DNA of 43,601 nucleotides from an uncultured Oscillospiraceae bacterium (GCA_947627745.1 CANQXH010000009.1:1-43601), one strand, 5' to 3'; positions 33,748 to 43,245 are shown, counted from the stretch's first letter. Notes: generated by a model from the sequence alone, not told the origin. Numbers and translations: made by a program.

Positions 33748-36519
33748 ATGGATTACAAATCCACCATCATCACTCCGAAAACCGACTTTCCCATGAAGGC
33801 GAACCTTCCCAACCGGGAACCGGGGATGCTGCAAAAGTGGGAGGAAATGGACCTGTACAGCCTGATGCTGGAAAAGAATCAGGACAAGCCCCCCTTCATC
33901 CTCCACGACGGCCCGCCGTTTTCCAACGGCGATATCCACATGGGCACCGCCATGAATAAGACGCTGAAGGACTTCATTATCCGCTCCCGGGCCATGATGG
34001 GCTATTTCACCCCCTTTATCCCCGGGTGGGACAACCACGGCATGCCCATCGAGTCCGCCATTATCAAGAAGAACAAACTGAACCGGAAGGCCATGCCCGT
34101 CCCTGAGTTCCGCTCCGCCTGCGAGGCTTTTGCCGAGAGCTATGTCCAGCGGCAGATGGCAGAGTTCAAGCGCCTGGGGGCGGTGGGGGACTGGAAGCAC
34201 CCCTACCGGACCATGGACAAGGCCTTCGAGGCGGAGGAGGTCAAGGTCTTTGGGGCCATGTACCGCAAGGGCTATATCTATAAGGGCCTGAAGCCGGTGT
34301 ACTGGTGCCCCAAGGACGAGACGGCCCTGGCCGAGGCGGAGATCGAGTACCAGGACGATCCCTGCACCTCCGTTTTCGTCAAATTTCCCCTTTCCGACGA
34401 CCTGGGGAAGCTCTCCAAGTTTGCGGGGGAGAAGATCTTCTTCGTCATCTGGACCACCACCATCTGGACCCTCCCCGGCAACATGGCCGTGTGCCTCCAT
34501 CCCAGGGAGGAGTATGTCCTGGCAAAGGCGGACAATGGGGAGACCTATATCCTGGCCCAGGCCCTGGCGGACAAGGTGATGGCCATCGGCGGCTTTGACC
34601 ACTATCAGGTCCTGGCCTCCTTCCCCGGCAGCTTCTTTGAAAATATGACGGCGGACCACCCCTTCCTGCCCAAGACCTCCCGGCTGGTAAATGCCGAGTA
34701 CGTCACCATGGACTCCGGCACCGGCTGTGTCCACACCGCCCCGGGCTTCGGTGCCGACGACTACCAGACCTGCATGCGCTACGGCATGGACCTGGTGGTG
34801 CCCGTCAACGACCAGGGCCGCCACACGGAGTATGCCGGCAAATACGCCGGGCTGACCACCGAGGAGTCCAACCCCATCATCCTGGAGGACATGAAGCAGA
34901 GCGGCGCCCTCTTCGCCTCCCAGCAGATCACCCACTCCTATCCCCACTGCTGGCGGTGCAAGAACCCCATCATCTTCCGGGCCACCCCCCAGTGGTTCTG
35001 CTCCGTAGACGCCTTCAAGGATCAGGCCGTGGCGGCCTGCCAGGACGTGTCCTGGACCCCGGCCTGGGGCCAGGACCGGATGATCAGCATGATCCGGGAG
35101 CGGGCGGACTGGTGCATCTCCCGGCAGCGCCGGTGGGGCCTGCCCATCCCCGTGTTCTACTGCAAGGACTGCGGCAAGCCCGTCTGCACCGACGAGACCA
35201 TCGACCACATCAGCGCCCTGTTTGGGGAGCATGGCTCCAACATCTGGTTCGAAAAGGACGCCATGGAGCTGATCCCCAAGAGCCTTAAGTGCCCCCACTG
35301 CGGCGGCGAAACCTTTGACAAGGAGACCGACACCCTGGACGGCTGGTTTGACTCCGGCTCCACCCACTATGCTGCCCTGCGGCGCCGGATGCCCACAATG
35401 TGGCCGGCGGATGTGTACCTGGAGGGAGCGGATCAGTATCGGGGCTGGTTCCAGTCCAGCCTGCTCACCAGCGTGGGCGCCCTGGGCCAGGGCGCGCCCT
35501 TTAAGCAGGTGCTGACCCACGGCTGGACCGTGGACGGCCAGGGCCGGGCCATGCACAAGTCCCTGGGCAACGGCATGGACCCCAACGACCAGATCAAGCA
35601 GTACGGCGCGGACATCGTCCGGCTCTGGGCCGGTTCCTCCGACTACCACGCCGACGTCCGCTGCTCCGGGGAGATCTTCAAGCAGCTCAGCCAGAACTAT
35701 CTGAAATTCCGGAACACCGCCCGGTACTGCCTGGGCAACCTCTCCGACTTTACCGCCGACTGCCTGGTGCCCCCGGAGAAAATGGACAGCCTGGACCGCT
35801 GGGCCCTGACCCGGCTGGACAGCCTGGTGAAGCAGTGCCGGAAGGCCTACCTGGACTATGAATTCCACGCCGTGTCCCACGCGGTGAATGATTTCTGTGT
35901 GGTGGAGCTGTCCAGCTTCTACCTGGATATTTTGAAGGACCGGCTCTACTGCGACGGCCGGGACAGCCTCCGCCGCCGCTCCGCCCAGACCGCCCTGTAT
36001 TATATCCTGGACAGCCTGGCCAAGATCTTCGCCCCCATCCTGCCCTTCACCTGCGACGAGATCTGGCAGTCCATGCCCCACCGTCCCGGGGACGACACCC
36101 GGAACATCCTCCTGAACCAGATGCCCGAGGACCTGGGGGCCTATCCCCTGGACTCCGAGGAAATGGCCCAGTGGGACAAGGTCATCGCCCTGCGCCAGGA
36201 GGTCAACGGCGTGCTGGAGCGGGCCCGTGGGGATAAGCGGATCGGCAAGGCCCTGGAGGCCCATGTGAGCCTGTCTACCCGGCCGGAGGAGCTGGAGGGC
36301 CTGGACTTTGCCCAGCTGTTCATTGTCTCCTCCTGCGCCTTTGAGACACCTTCCGAGGGGGCTGTGACCGGCGAAAGCGCCGTCTATCCCGGCCTGACCA
36401 TTGGCGTCACCGAGGCCAAGGGGGAAAAGTGCCCCCGCTGCTGGAACTTCACCACCACCCCGGACAGCCGGGGCCTCTGCCCTCGGTGCGCCGCCGTGAT
36501 CGACGAGCTGGAGCTGTAA
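33748..36519 (+). CDS. ileS: Isoleucyl-tRNA synthetase
   Basis: HDGPPFSNGDIHMGTAMNKTLKDFI, GWDNHGMPIE, KSLGNGMDPND and C-terminal zinc cysteines. Confidence 0.98.
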   Translation: MDYKSTIITPKTDFPMKANLPNREPGMLQKWEEMDLYSLMLEKNQDKPPFILHDGPPFSNGDIHMGTAMNKTLKDFIIRSRAMMGYFTPFIPGWDNHGMPIESAIIKKNKLNRKAMPVPEFRSACEAFAESYVQRQMAEFKRLGAVGDWKHPYRTMDKAFEAEEVKVFGAMYRKGYIYKGLKPVYWCPKDETALAEAEIEYQDDPCTSVFVKFPLSDDLGKLSKFAGEKIFFVIWTTTIWTLPGNMAVCLHPREEYVLAKADNGETYILAQALADKVMAIGGFDHYQVLASFPGSFFENMTADHPFLPKTSRLVNAEYVTMDSGTGCVHTAPGFGADDYQTCMRYGMDLVVPVNDQGRHTEYAGKYAGLTTEESNPIILEDMKQSGALFASQQITHSYPHCWRCKNPIIFRATPQWFCSVDAFKDQAVAACQDVSWTPAWGQDRMISMIRERADWCISRQRRWGLPIPVFYCKDCGKPVCTDETIDHISALFGEHGSNIWFEKDAMELIPKSLKCPHCGGETFDKETDTLDGWFDSGSTHYAALRRRMPTMWPADVYLEGADQYRGWFQSSLLTSVGALGQGAPFKQVLTHGWTVDGQGRAMHKSLGNGMDPNDQIKQYGADIVRLWAGSSDYHADVRCSGEIFKQLSQNYLKFRNTARYCLGNLSDFTADCLVPPEKMDSLDRWALTRLDSLVKQCRKAYLDYEFHAVSHAVNDFCVVELSSFYLDILKDRLYCDGRDSLRRRSAQTALYYILDSLAKIFAPILPFTCDEIWQSMPHRPGDDTRNILLNQMPEDLGAYPLDSEEMAQWDKVIALRQEVNGVLERARGDKRIGKALEAHVSLSTRPEELEGLDFAQLFIVSSCAFETPSEGAVTGESAVYPGLTIGVTEAKGEKCPRCWNFTTTPDSRGLCPRCAAVIDELEL

Positions 36520-36804
36520 ATGCCCGATCTGGAGCGGATTCGACGCTATGAGGCGCTTTTGGACCGGGCGGGACCGGCGGTAGAAAAGCTGCTGGTCGCC
36601 CTCCGGGACTACGCCGAAGCAAAGCCTCTGGTGGAGGCGCTGCGGGAATACTACCGCTCCGACTGGCAGGAGGACGCCGCCATGGATGAGGCGGGGCTCC
36701 TTCCCCCGGATCTCAAGCGGGGCGTACTGTCCCAGGACGCCGTTTTTGACCTGCTGGCCGGGGACCAGGCCATCCGTGAGACGGTTTCGCGGCTGTTTTT
36801 CTGA
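36520..36804 (+). CDS. DUF4298 domain protein
   Basis: YYRSDWQEDAAMDEAGLLPPDLKRGVLSQDAVFDLL; starts directly after the ileS stop. Confidence 0.75.
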   Translation: MPDLERIRRYEALLDRAGPAVEKLLVALRDYAEAKPLVEALREYYRSDWQEDAAMDEAGLLPPDLKRGVLSQDAVFDLLAGDQAIRETVSRLFF

Positions 36805-36809
36805 CAATA

Positions 36810-36845
36810 AATGGCTCCCTTTCGCAGGAAAGGGAGCCATTCTTA
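36810..36845. terminator. Bidirectional terminator
   Basis: Perfect 14-bp stem AATGGCTCCCTTTC/GAAAGGGAGCCATT with GCAG loop between convergent genes. Confidence 0.8.
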
Positions 36846-36870
36846 TGTGGTTTTCACCGGGACGGGGCCA

Positions 36871-37785
36871 TCAGGCGCTTTCGCCGCTGTACTCCGGGGG
36901 AAAATACAGATCCAGATCCACTTCCCCCTCGATGCCGGGCACCTGCCCGGTGCAGGAGTACTGCCACAGTTGGAGCCGGTAGGGATAGGTCATCCGCTCG
37001 GTGTACATGGCCAGCCAGAATCCAAAGTTCTTCAGCTCCGACAGGTTCAGCAGATCCCGGGCCTGGTTCTGGTTGAAGTAGAACACCGGCTGATACCCCT
37101 TGGCCTCCACCAGCTCGCAAAAGATGCGGGTACAGTCCGTCAGCTCTTCCCGGGTCAGTTGGCTTGCCCGGGAGGAGTCCCCCATGTACTCCCAGTCGAA
37201 GACCACGGGCATCTCCACCTCCCAGTCCCGGATGGCGTCCAGCAGCATCACTGCCTCGTCGGTGGCCTCCTGGGTGGTGATGGCCTGGGAGAAAAAGTAA
37301 GCGCCCACCTTGAGCCCGGCCGCCCGGGCCTCCTGGTAATGCTGCTGGGCCATGTCATCCAGGTACAGCTCCCCGCTGGAATAGGTGCGGTAGCCCACCC
37401 GGATAATGACGAACTCCACCCCGGCTTCCTTCACAGCGTTCCAGTCGGTAACGGTCTGAAATTCGGAGATGTCGATGCCCAGCACGCTTTCCCCGGCGGT
37501 GCAGGTCAGGTAACCGTCCCGGTACACGAAGTCCAGGGGGCCGTAGGGGTTGCTCTCCGGCGGGGGCAGAGTGGGCTCGGTGGGGGCCTCGGTGGCGGCT
37601 TGGGTTTCGGTGACGGTAGGCTCGCTGGAGGGGGCCTGGGGCGGGACGTCCGCGTCCAGGGCGGAGAACAGCACCAGGGCTGTCACCCCCAGCGCCAGGA
37701 CGATGGCCGCCACCGCCAGGATCAGCTCGATCGTTCTTTGCCGCCTGACCGGCGTTGTGGTACGTTCTTCGGTAGAAGTGGGCAT
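36871..37785 (-). CDS. Membrane-anchored GH25 family lysozyme
   Basis: TM plus Thr/Pro linker; SVLGIDISEFQTVTDWNAVKEAGVEFVIIRVGYRTY, VFDWEYMG, LWQYSCTGQVPGIEGEVDLDLYF. Confidence 0.92.
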   Translation of the reverse strand: MPTSTEERTTTPVRRQRTIELILAVAAIVLALGVTALVLFSALDADVPPQAPSSEPTVTETQAATEAPTEPTLPPPESNPYGPLDFVYRDGYLTCTAGESVLGIDISEFQTVTDWNAVKEAGVEFVIIRVGYRTYSSGELYLDDMAQQHYQEARAAGLKVGAYFFSQAITTQEATDEAVMLLDAIRDWEVEMPVVFDWEYMGDSSRASQLTREELTDCTRIFCELVEAKGYQPVFYFNQNQARDLLNLSELKNFGFWLAMYTERMTYPYRLQLWQYSCTGQVPGIEGEVDLDLYFPPEYSGESA

Positions 37786-37838
37786 GGGAACCTCCAATGG
37801 GCTTCGACAAAATATCCTTTTTGTCCTGCTTTTTCCCC

Positions 37839-37867
37839 ATTATAACACACAGCCGCCGCTATGGCAA
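37839..37867 (-). promoter_or_regulatory. Promoter of GH25 gene
   Basis: - strand TTGCCA-N17-TATAAT. Confidence 0.65.
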
Positions 37868-37915
37868 GTGCATTTTCGGGGAGAAGGACGAACGGGAAGG
37901 AGACCCCGAAATTTT

Positions 37916-38190
37916 GTGAAGGAAGTAAAAAATCGGAAAGCCTTTTGCAAGACTTGCCGATTTGCAGCATTTAAATCAATCGTCCCCGGAGGGGACACCA
38001 CACTTCTTCACTATTACATATTACTTTTTACTTGCCAAAAATCGGCCCGTCGTAATCAGTGAAAAGTGAAGTAGTGTGGTGCTTCGCGCAGCGAATCAAA
38101 ATCTTACAAAGCTGCCAGTGGCAGCTTTACATTAAAAAATAGTGAAGAAGTAAAAATCGGCAAGCTCCGAACGTCGCTTGCCGATTTTTG
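37916..38190. repeat. Palindrome-rich intergenic element flanked by duplicated terminator sequences
   Basis: Direct repeats GTGAAGGAAGTAAAAAATCGGAAAGC / GTGAAGAAGTAAAAATCGGCAAGC; IR CACCACACTTCTTCACT (37996-38012) vs AGTGAAGTAGTGTGGTG (38065-38081); GTCCCCGGAGGGGAC hairpin; AAAGCTGCCAGTGGCAGCTTT hairpin. Confidence 0.65.
38152..38189 (-). terminator. Terminator downstream of tRNA-Gln
   Basis: AAAAATCGGCAAGC/GCTTGCCGATTTTT 14-bp stem directly abutting the tRNA 3' end. Confidence 0.8.
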
Positions 38191-38262
38191 GCAGAGGGTG
38201 AGGGATTCGAACCCCCGCAAACGGAGTCAGAGTCCGGTGTGCTACCGTTACACAAACCCTCT
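38189..38262 (-). tRNA. tRNA-Gln(CUG) with encoded CCA
   Basis: AGAGGGT acceptor pairs with ACCCTCT; anticodon loop CTCTGAC; T-arm GGTTCGAATCC; CCA follows the discriminator G. Confidence 0.92.
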
Positions 38263-38401
38263 ATTTTGGGCACGGATATAATTATACCCAAAGAGGGGAA
38301 AAAGTCAAGGACTTTTTTCCAATTCCGGCAAAATTTCCTGCCGGGAATATTGTAACCCCCCGGCGGAAGGTTATACCACACCGCCGGGGGAAATTTTACT
38401 T

Positions 38402-40228
38402 TTAGGCCGGAAGCAGAAACTGCTCCCAGGGAAGCTCCTGATTTTTCGGGTAGCCGCAGGCATCCCGCAGGCCCTGGCAGATCCGGGACAGCTTTTCCTG
38501 AAGGATGGGACTGCTCAAATCCTCGCTGGTGCCCAGCAGAGCGGCGGTGAAGATCTCCGCCCGGTCCTCTTTGGGATAGCTCATGGCAAAGGAATTGAGG
38601 AAGGCCCGTTCCGCCCCCTCCGTATAGTCGGCGGTTTCCTCCTCCGGCTCTTTCTCGTAGGAATAGAAATATTTAGCGCCTTTGGGGTTCAGGGACTCCC
38701 ATTGGTCGTAGGCCAGGCTGTTGGAGACGATGAAGGTGTCCAGCGCGTGGCTCAGGCAGTGGCAGAATGCCTCCGCCTCTCCGCCGCCCACCGCCAGGGC
38801 GATGCAGGCGTCCCCCTGGGTCCAGTATTGGAGCCCCGGGCAGGGCCCGGAGACGGAGCGCACCAGGCAAATGTGCAGCACCCCGGATTCCGTATCCCGG
38901 CTGACGGTGGAGAAGAACCCCTCGGGGAACCGGGCGAGGATCTTTTCCAGGGCGTCCAGGCTCTCCTGGAACAGCGGAACCTGAAATTCAGGCGTTACCT
39001 GCCCGGAGGAGGGCTCCAGGCCCTCCACGCCCAGCCGGATATCCACCCCGTAGGCCTGGCCGATCTCCTCCGCCCGCTGCCGGCAGGCGTTCAGACCGGC
39101 GGTATCGGGGGCCAGGGCGGTGTACCGGGGGCCGGTGTAGACGGTCTGACCCTCGATCAGGCTCAGCTGCGGATTCCAGAGGTAGAGGTTTTTGAGCCCC
39201 TGCTGATTCCTAGCCAGGAACCACAGCCCCTCCGTACCGGAGACGAAGCCCTGGATCCCGGTGAGTCCTTCCACACTGGCACCAGCGGTTCGCCGCCCGG
39301 TGGTCAGGTCGTATAGCCAGAGCATGCTGACGCCGTTCTGCGGGGAGACGCCCACCAGGGCGTCCCGGCCCGGGGCGGGGTAGACCTGCTCCTCTTTGCT
39401 GTCCAAATTCAGGCACAGAGGCGGCTCGTCCTTGCGGCCGAAGAAGGTCTCCTGGCGCTTGCCCTCCATCCGCTGATAGAGATACCAGTCCTCCCACCCG
39501 GCCAGCCGGAGAAGGGTTTCGTCGGTGCCCAGGGATTCCCCGGTCTCCACCGAAAGGAAGTCGGTATAAAATTCGGAATCGCTCTGGCGCACCTGGCAGA
39601 CCAGAACGGTGTCGTCAAACAGACTTTCCACCAGCGTCAAATCCTCGGTGGATTGGATGCTGACAAGCCGGGCGATCCCGGTGGCCATGTTCAGCGCCCG
39701 GATCTCCGCCCCGTCGCAGTAGAAGGCAACGTCCAGCCCGGCGCCGATGATCGGAGGGGTCGTCACCGTCTCCGGCAGCTCCTCCCGGAAAATCTCCCGG
39801 AACTGCTCATCCAGAAGCACCACGCTGTGGGAAACGCTGTCGTAGTACCCGATGCCCTGACTGCTCACCTGCACCGACTGGGAATTCGGATCCAGGGGGC
39901 AGTCCAACAGGACGGACAGGCCCACCGCCCCCTCTTCGCCGGTGAGCAGGGACAAGGTGGTGCCGCTGCCGGAGGGATAGAAGACGATCAGATCCTCGCC
40001 CATGGCGGCAACGCCCAGGCAGTCCTGGCGCTCCAGGGCATACTCCCGCACCGCCCCGGCGGTCTGGGATTCTGTATGGCTGTCCGGGCGGTAGAGGGTG
40101 GTGACAGGCACGCTGACCTCCGTAGGCTCAGATGTGGGCAGGGTCGTAGCCTCCGTGGTAGGAGGCGGCTCCCATGCGCAGCCGGCCAGCAGGGCAGCTG
40201 CCGCCAGCAGCGCGGTCAATCGTTTCAT
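38402..40228 (-). CDS. Lipoprotein with C-terminal zincin-like domain (HExxH degenerate to HCLSH)
   Basis: Signal peptide with lipobox LLAGC; C-terminal FCHCLSHALDTFIVSNSLAYDQWESLNPKGAKYFYSY...RAFLNSFAMSYPKEDRAEIF. Confidence 0.75.
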   Translation of the reverse strand: MKRLTALLAAAALLAGCAWEPPPTTEATTLPTSEPTEVSVPVTTLYRPDSHTESQTAGAVREYALERQDCLGVAAMGEDLIVFYPSGSGTTLSLLTGEEGAVGLSVLLDCPLDPNSQSVQVSSQGIGYYDSVSHSVVLLDEQFREIFREELPETVTTPPIIGAGLDVAFYCDGAEIRALNMATGIARLVSIQSTEDLTLVESLFDDTVLVCQVRQSDSEFYTDFLSVETGESLGTDETLLRLAGWEDWYLYQRMEGKRQETFFGRKDEPPLCLNLDSKEEQVYPAPGRDALVGVSPQNGVSMLWLYDLTTGRRTAGASVEGLTGIQGFVSGTEGLWFLARNQQGLKNLYLWNPQLSLIEGQTVYTGPRYTALAPDTAGLNACRQRAEEIGQAYGVDIRLGVEGLEPSSGQVTPEFQVPLFQESLDALEKILARFPEGFFSTVSRDTESGVLHICLVRSVSGPCPGLQYWTQGDACIALAVGGGEAEAFCHCLSHALDTFIVSNSLAYDQWESLNPKGAKYFYSYEKEPEEETADYTEGAERAFLNSFAMSYPKEDRAEIFTAALLGTSEDLSSPILQEKLSRICQGLRDACGYPKNQELPWEQFLLPA

Positions 40229-40752
40229 ACTGTGCGCTCCTTATCAAAAATGTGAAAGGAAAAGACCCCGTCCCGGAGGATCAGGCAGCTGTTTGTCCCG
40301 TCCTTGGGAATGGAAACGCTGCCGGGATTCAGACAGCGAATGTTCTCCACGGTGATATCCTGCTTTCGATGGGTGTGCCCGGAGAGGAAGACCGTTCCGG
40401 GGGCAAGGGGCGGCAGACGATCCGGGTTCCACAGATGGCCGTGGGTCAGATACAGATAGCGCTCTCCCGTCCAGAACAGGGCGTAGTCCGCCATGCAGGG
40501 GAAGGGCAGGACCATCTGATCCACTTCCGCCTCGCAGTTGCCCCGCACCGCCAGAATGCGATCCTTCCACTGGCTGAGCTGGGCGGCCACCTCCTTGGGC
40601 CGGTACTCCTCCGGCAGATCGTTCCGGGGACCGTGATAGAGCAGATCCCCCAGCAGGATCAGCCAGTCCGGCCGCTCCGCCCCCGCCAGCTCTATGAGGC
40701 GGCGGCACCAATAGGCGGAGCCGTGAATGTCCGAGGCGATCAGCAGCTTCAT
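40225..40752 (-). CDS. YfcE/MJ0936-type metallophosphodiesterase
   Basis: LLIASDIHGSAYW, LILLGDLLYHGPRN, VRGNCE, LTHGH, SGHTHRK, NPGSVSIP. Confidence 0.94.
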   Translation of the reverse strand: MKLLIASDIHGSAYWCRRLIELAGAERPDWLILLGDLLYHGPRNDLPEEYRPKEVAAQLSQWKDRILAVRGNCEAEVDQMVLPFPCMADYALFWTGERYLYLTHGHLWNPDRLPPLAPGTVFLSGHTHRKQDITVENIRCLNPGSVSIPKDGTNSCLILRDGVFSFHIFDKERTV

Positions 40753-41375
40753 GACGTTCCTCCCAGTATCGCCAGGTAGGCCTCCAGATCAAAGGGGTCC
40801 AGCACCGTGTCCTTCCGCAGATACAGCGGATGGTGGGGGTGGCCCTGCCGGCTCAGAGGCCCGGCCCGGAACCACCGAGCGCCGGCCTCCCGGCCCGCCT
40901 CCAGCAGCTCCGTCAGGCAGGCGCGCAGATAGTCCCGCCGGTCCACAATGGTGCCCCAGGCGGCCCAGACCGCCGGTTCACTGCCCAGCCCCAGAGCGTA
41001 GCGGAAGGCAGCTAAATTCTCCCGGTGGAGGGCGGCGTTGCAGCTGCGCTCCATGGCGTCCGGGTCCGTGGCCCGCTGGGCGTAGACGTTGAACATGAGG
41101 AAGCTGTCGTATCCGTTGCCCAAGGCGATCCGCTCCACGGACTTCAGGGTATTGTCCAGGGCGTCGGGCCGGGCGGTGGAGGGATTGATGCCGATGCAGA
41201 TCAGGGGCTTTTTGCCCCGGGTGCCCAAAAGATACCGGTATTCCTGATAGGTGTTGGGCACATAGATCCAGCGGCCCACGTCATAGTCTGGACCGGGCCT
41301 CTCCGCCTGGGCCAGGGCCTGTGCAAAGGGCAGCAGCTCCAGCTGGGCGGTGCCGCCCTGGGGAATGTGAGGCAT
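40749..41375 (-). CDS. DUF1643 domain protein
   Basis: ICIGINPSTARPDALDNTLKSVERIALGNGYDSFLMFNVYAQRATDP. Confidence 0.85.
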   Translation of the reverse strand: MPHIPQGGTAQLELLPFAQALAQAERPGPDYDVGRWIYVPNTYQEYRYLLGTRGKKPLICIGINPSTARPDALDNTLKSVERIALGNGYDSFLMFNVYAQRATDPDAMERSCNAALHRENLAAFRYALGLGSEPAVWAAWGTIVDRRDYLRACLTELLEAGREAGARWFRAGPLSRQGHPHHPLYLRKDTVLDPFDLEAYLAILGGTS

Positions 41376-41938
41376 TACGCTTCCTCCTTCGGAAACCAGC
41401 AGCTGTTGTCCGGGTCGTAGAAGGGACAGTCCTCCTTTTTCCGCCCGGTCTGGCGGAGCCAGCCATCGAAAGCGGCGTCCAGGAAGGGGTACACCCCCGT
41501 CATCCGGCTTTGAAGCTGAAGCACTCGCCCATCGGTGAGGTAGAGTTCAATGATGGTGCCGCCGGCGGCGGTGTAGAGCCGCTGGGAGCGGATGTCCGCG
41601 AAGCGATACACCGTATCCTTTTTCCCAAAGGTGGTCAGCAAGAAGGTGTCCTGGTCATAGTAGACCCCGAAGGTCAGGTAGTATCCCAGCAGAACGGCCC
41701 CGGTGGTCATGAGGATGATCCCGCCCACGATGAGCAGCCAGCTCTGCCAGGTCAGCAGGGCCGCCACCCCCAGCACCATGACCACCAGCCCGCCGGCGCC
41801 GTAGGCCCGGTCTAAGCGGACGGAGAGGCCGGAGACGTGCTGCTTTTTCCCCCGGAAGAGCTTGGAAAATCCCTTGTCCGCCAGGAAGCAGACCAGGAAG
41901 GTCAGCGCCGCTACCAGAATAACCGCAGGCCAGGTCAT
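41375..41938 (-). CDS. Membrane protein with bacterial PH-like domain
   Basis: TM helices followed by a beta-rich segment YYDQDTFLLTTFGKKDTVYRFADIRSQRLYTAAGGTIIELYLTDGRVLQL. Confidence 0.65.
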   Translation of the reverse strand: MTWPAVILVAALTFLVCFLADKGFSKLFRGKKQHVSGLSVRLDRAYGAGGLVVMVLGVAALLTWQSWLLIVGGIILMTTGAVLLGYYLTFGVYYDQDTFLLTTFGKKDTVYRFADIRSQRLYTAAGGTIIELYLTDGRVLQLQSRMTGVYPFLDAAFDGWLRQTGRKKEDCPFYDPDNSCWFPKEEA

Positions 41939-41949
41939 GTTCTTCCCTC

Positions 41950-42480
41950 CTATGCCCAGAGGACCAGCCCGGCGGGCAGATCATAGGCCTCCGCCGGGAC
42001 CTCCGGGACTATTTGAAAATCGTAACAAAGGGCCACGGTGGGATGCCCGGGCTCCAGGGCCAGAAACCGGTCATAGAAGCCGCCGCCGTAGCCCAGGCGG
42101 CGGCCCGCCCGGTCGAAGGCCAGGCCGGGCAGGATCACCAGGGCGGTTTCATCCTCGGCGGGGCAGGCGTCCGGCGGTTCAGGAATGCCCCCAAAGCCCG
42201 GAGCCACCAGGGTGAAATCGGTCACATAGAAAAAAGCCATTTTCCCCCCGGTGATTTTGGGCAGGGCCACTTTTTTCCCATCCGCCATGGCCCGGGCCAG
42301 GATCGGCAGCAGCCGCACCTCCTGATTTTGGGGATAGTAGCCATAGACGGTCTTTGCCGCCTGATATACGGCGGTTTGGGCCAGCAGGCGGCCCAGAGCG
42401 GCGCTTTTTTCTTCGATCTCCGCCGGGGTCATGGCCCGCTTTTTCTCCCGGATCAGGGCCCGCAGGGCCTTCTTATCCAT
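41950..42480 (-). CDS. 5-formyltetrahydrofolate cyclo-ligase
   Basis: VILPGLAFDRAGRRLGYGGGFYDRFL motif. Confidence 0.93.
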   Translation of the reverse strand: MDKKALRALIREKKRAMTPAEIEEKSAALGRLLAQTAVYQAAKTVYGYYPQNQEVRLLPILARAMADGKKVALPKITGGKMAFFYVTDFTLVAPGFGGIPEPPDACPAEDETALVILPGLAFDRAGRRLGYGGGFYDRFLALEPGHPTVALCYDFQIVPEVPAEAYDLPAGLVLWA

Positions 42481-43117
42481 CGGCGCTCTCCTTTTTCCGG
42501 AACAGCCGGAACCAGAGGAAGATGGCCAGCTGCCCGGGGATTCCCAGCAGGAACAGCCGCCACACCCGGACGTCTAAGAACACCCGGAAGGTGATATAGA
42601 TGCTAAAGATAGAGCCCCACATGATGATGGAGATCAAAGCCCGGTTCCACCGGAAGTCCCGCCAGGCCGAGCGGAGGCTCAGCAGCACGATGCCGGTGAC
42701 GGGGATGGCGTAGGCGAAGGCCACGGCGGACTGCTCAAAGCCCAGGCTGGACAAAACCACATAGATAAGCAGCGCCACGAACCAGACCAAAATGGTGGAG
42801 AGCATCAGGATGATCCCCTTGTCGGCTTTGCGCTTCAGGGTTTTTTCCACCACCCGGCTCATGGCCTGCTCCACCTTGCCGGTGTTTTCCGGCAGGGCGT
42901 CGGGGTCGGAGAGCAGATCGTCCACCTTGACGCCGAACACGCCGGCCAGCTGAATCAGGGTCATCACATCGGGCAGGGACTCTCCCCGTTCCCATTTGGA
43001 GACCGCCTTGTCTGAGTAGTTCAGCCGCTCCGCCAGCCCGGCCTGGGTCCAGTTTTCCTGCTTGCGGTAGGCGGCGATATTCCGGCCCAGCCGGGATTTC
43101 AGCTCCTCAGCGTCCAA
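42473..43117 (-). CDS. XRE-family HTH regulator with C-terminal transmembrane domain
   Basis: IAAYRKQENWTQAGLAERLNYSDKAVSKWERGESLPD followed by about four TM segments. Confidence 0.9.
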   Translation of the reverse strand: MDAEELKSRLGRNIAAYRKQENWTQAGLAERLNYSDKAVSKWERGESLPDVMTLIQLAGVFGVKVDDLLSDPDALPENTGKVEQAMSRVVEKTLKRKADKGIILMLSTILVWFVALLIYVVLSSLGFEQSAVAFAYAIPVTGIVLLSLRSAWRDFRWNRALISIIMWGSIFSIYITFRVFLDVRVWRLFLLGIPGQLAIFLWFRLFRKKESADG

Positions 43118-43146
43118 TGGCGATCCCCCCTAAAGTGCTTTTTTTC

Positions 43147-43175
43147 ATTTTAACAGATTTTTTCCGCAAATGCAA
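43147..43175 (-). promoter_or_regulatory. Promoter of XRE regulator gene
   Basis: - strand TTGCAT-N17-TAAAAT. Confidence 0.6.
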
Positions 43176-43245
43176 CCGTAATTCTCCCCGCGTTCTTCCC
43201 AATTTCCGCGGGCCCGGAAAAATGCGGGAAAGGCCGCATTTTGTC

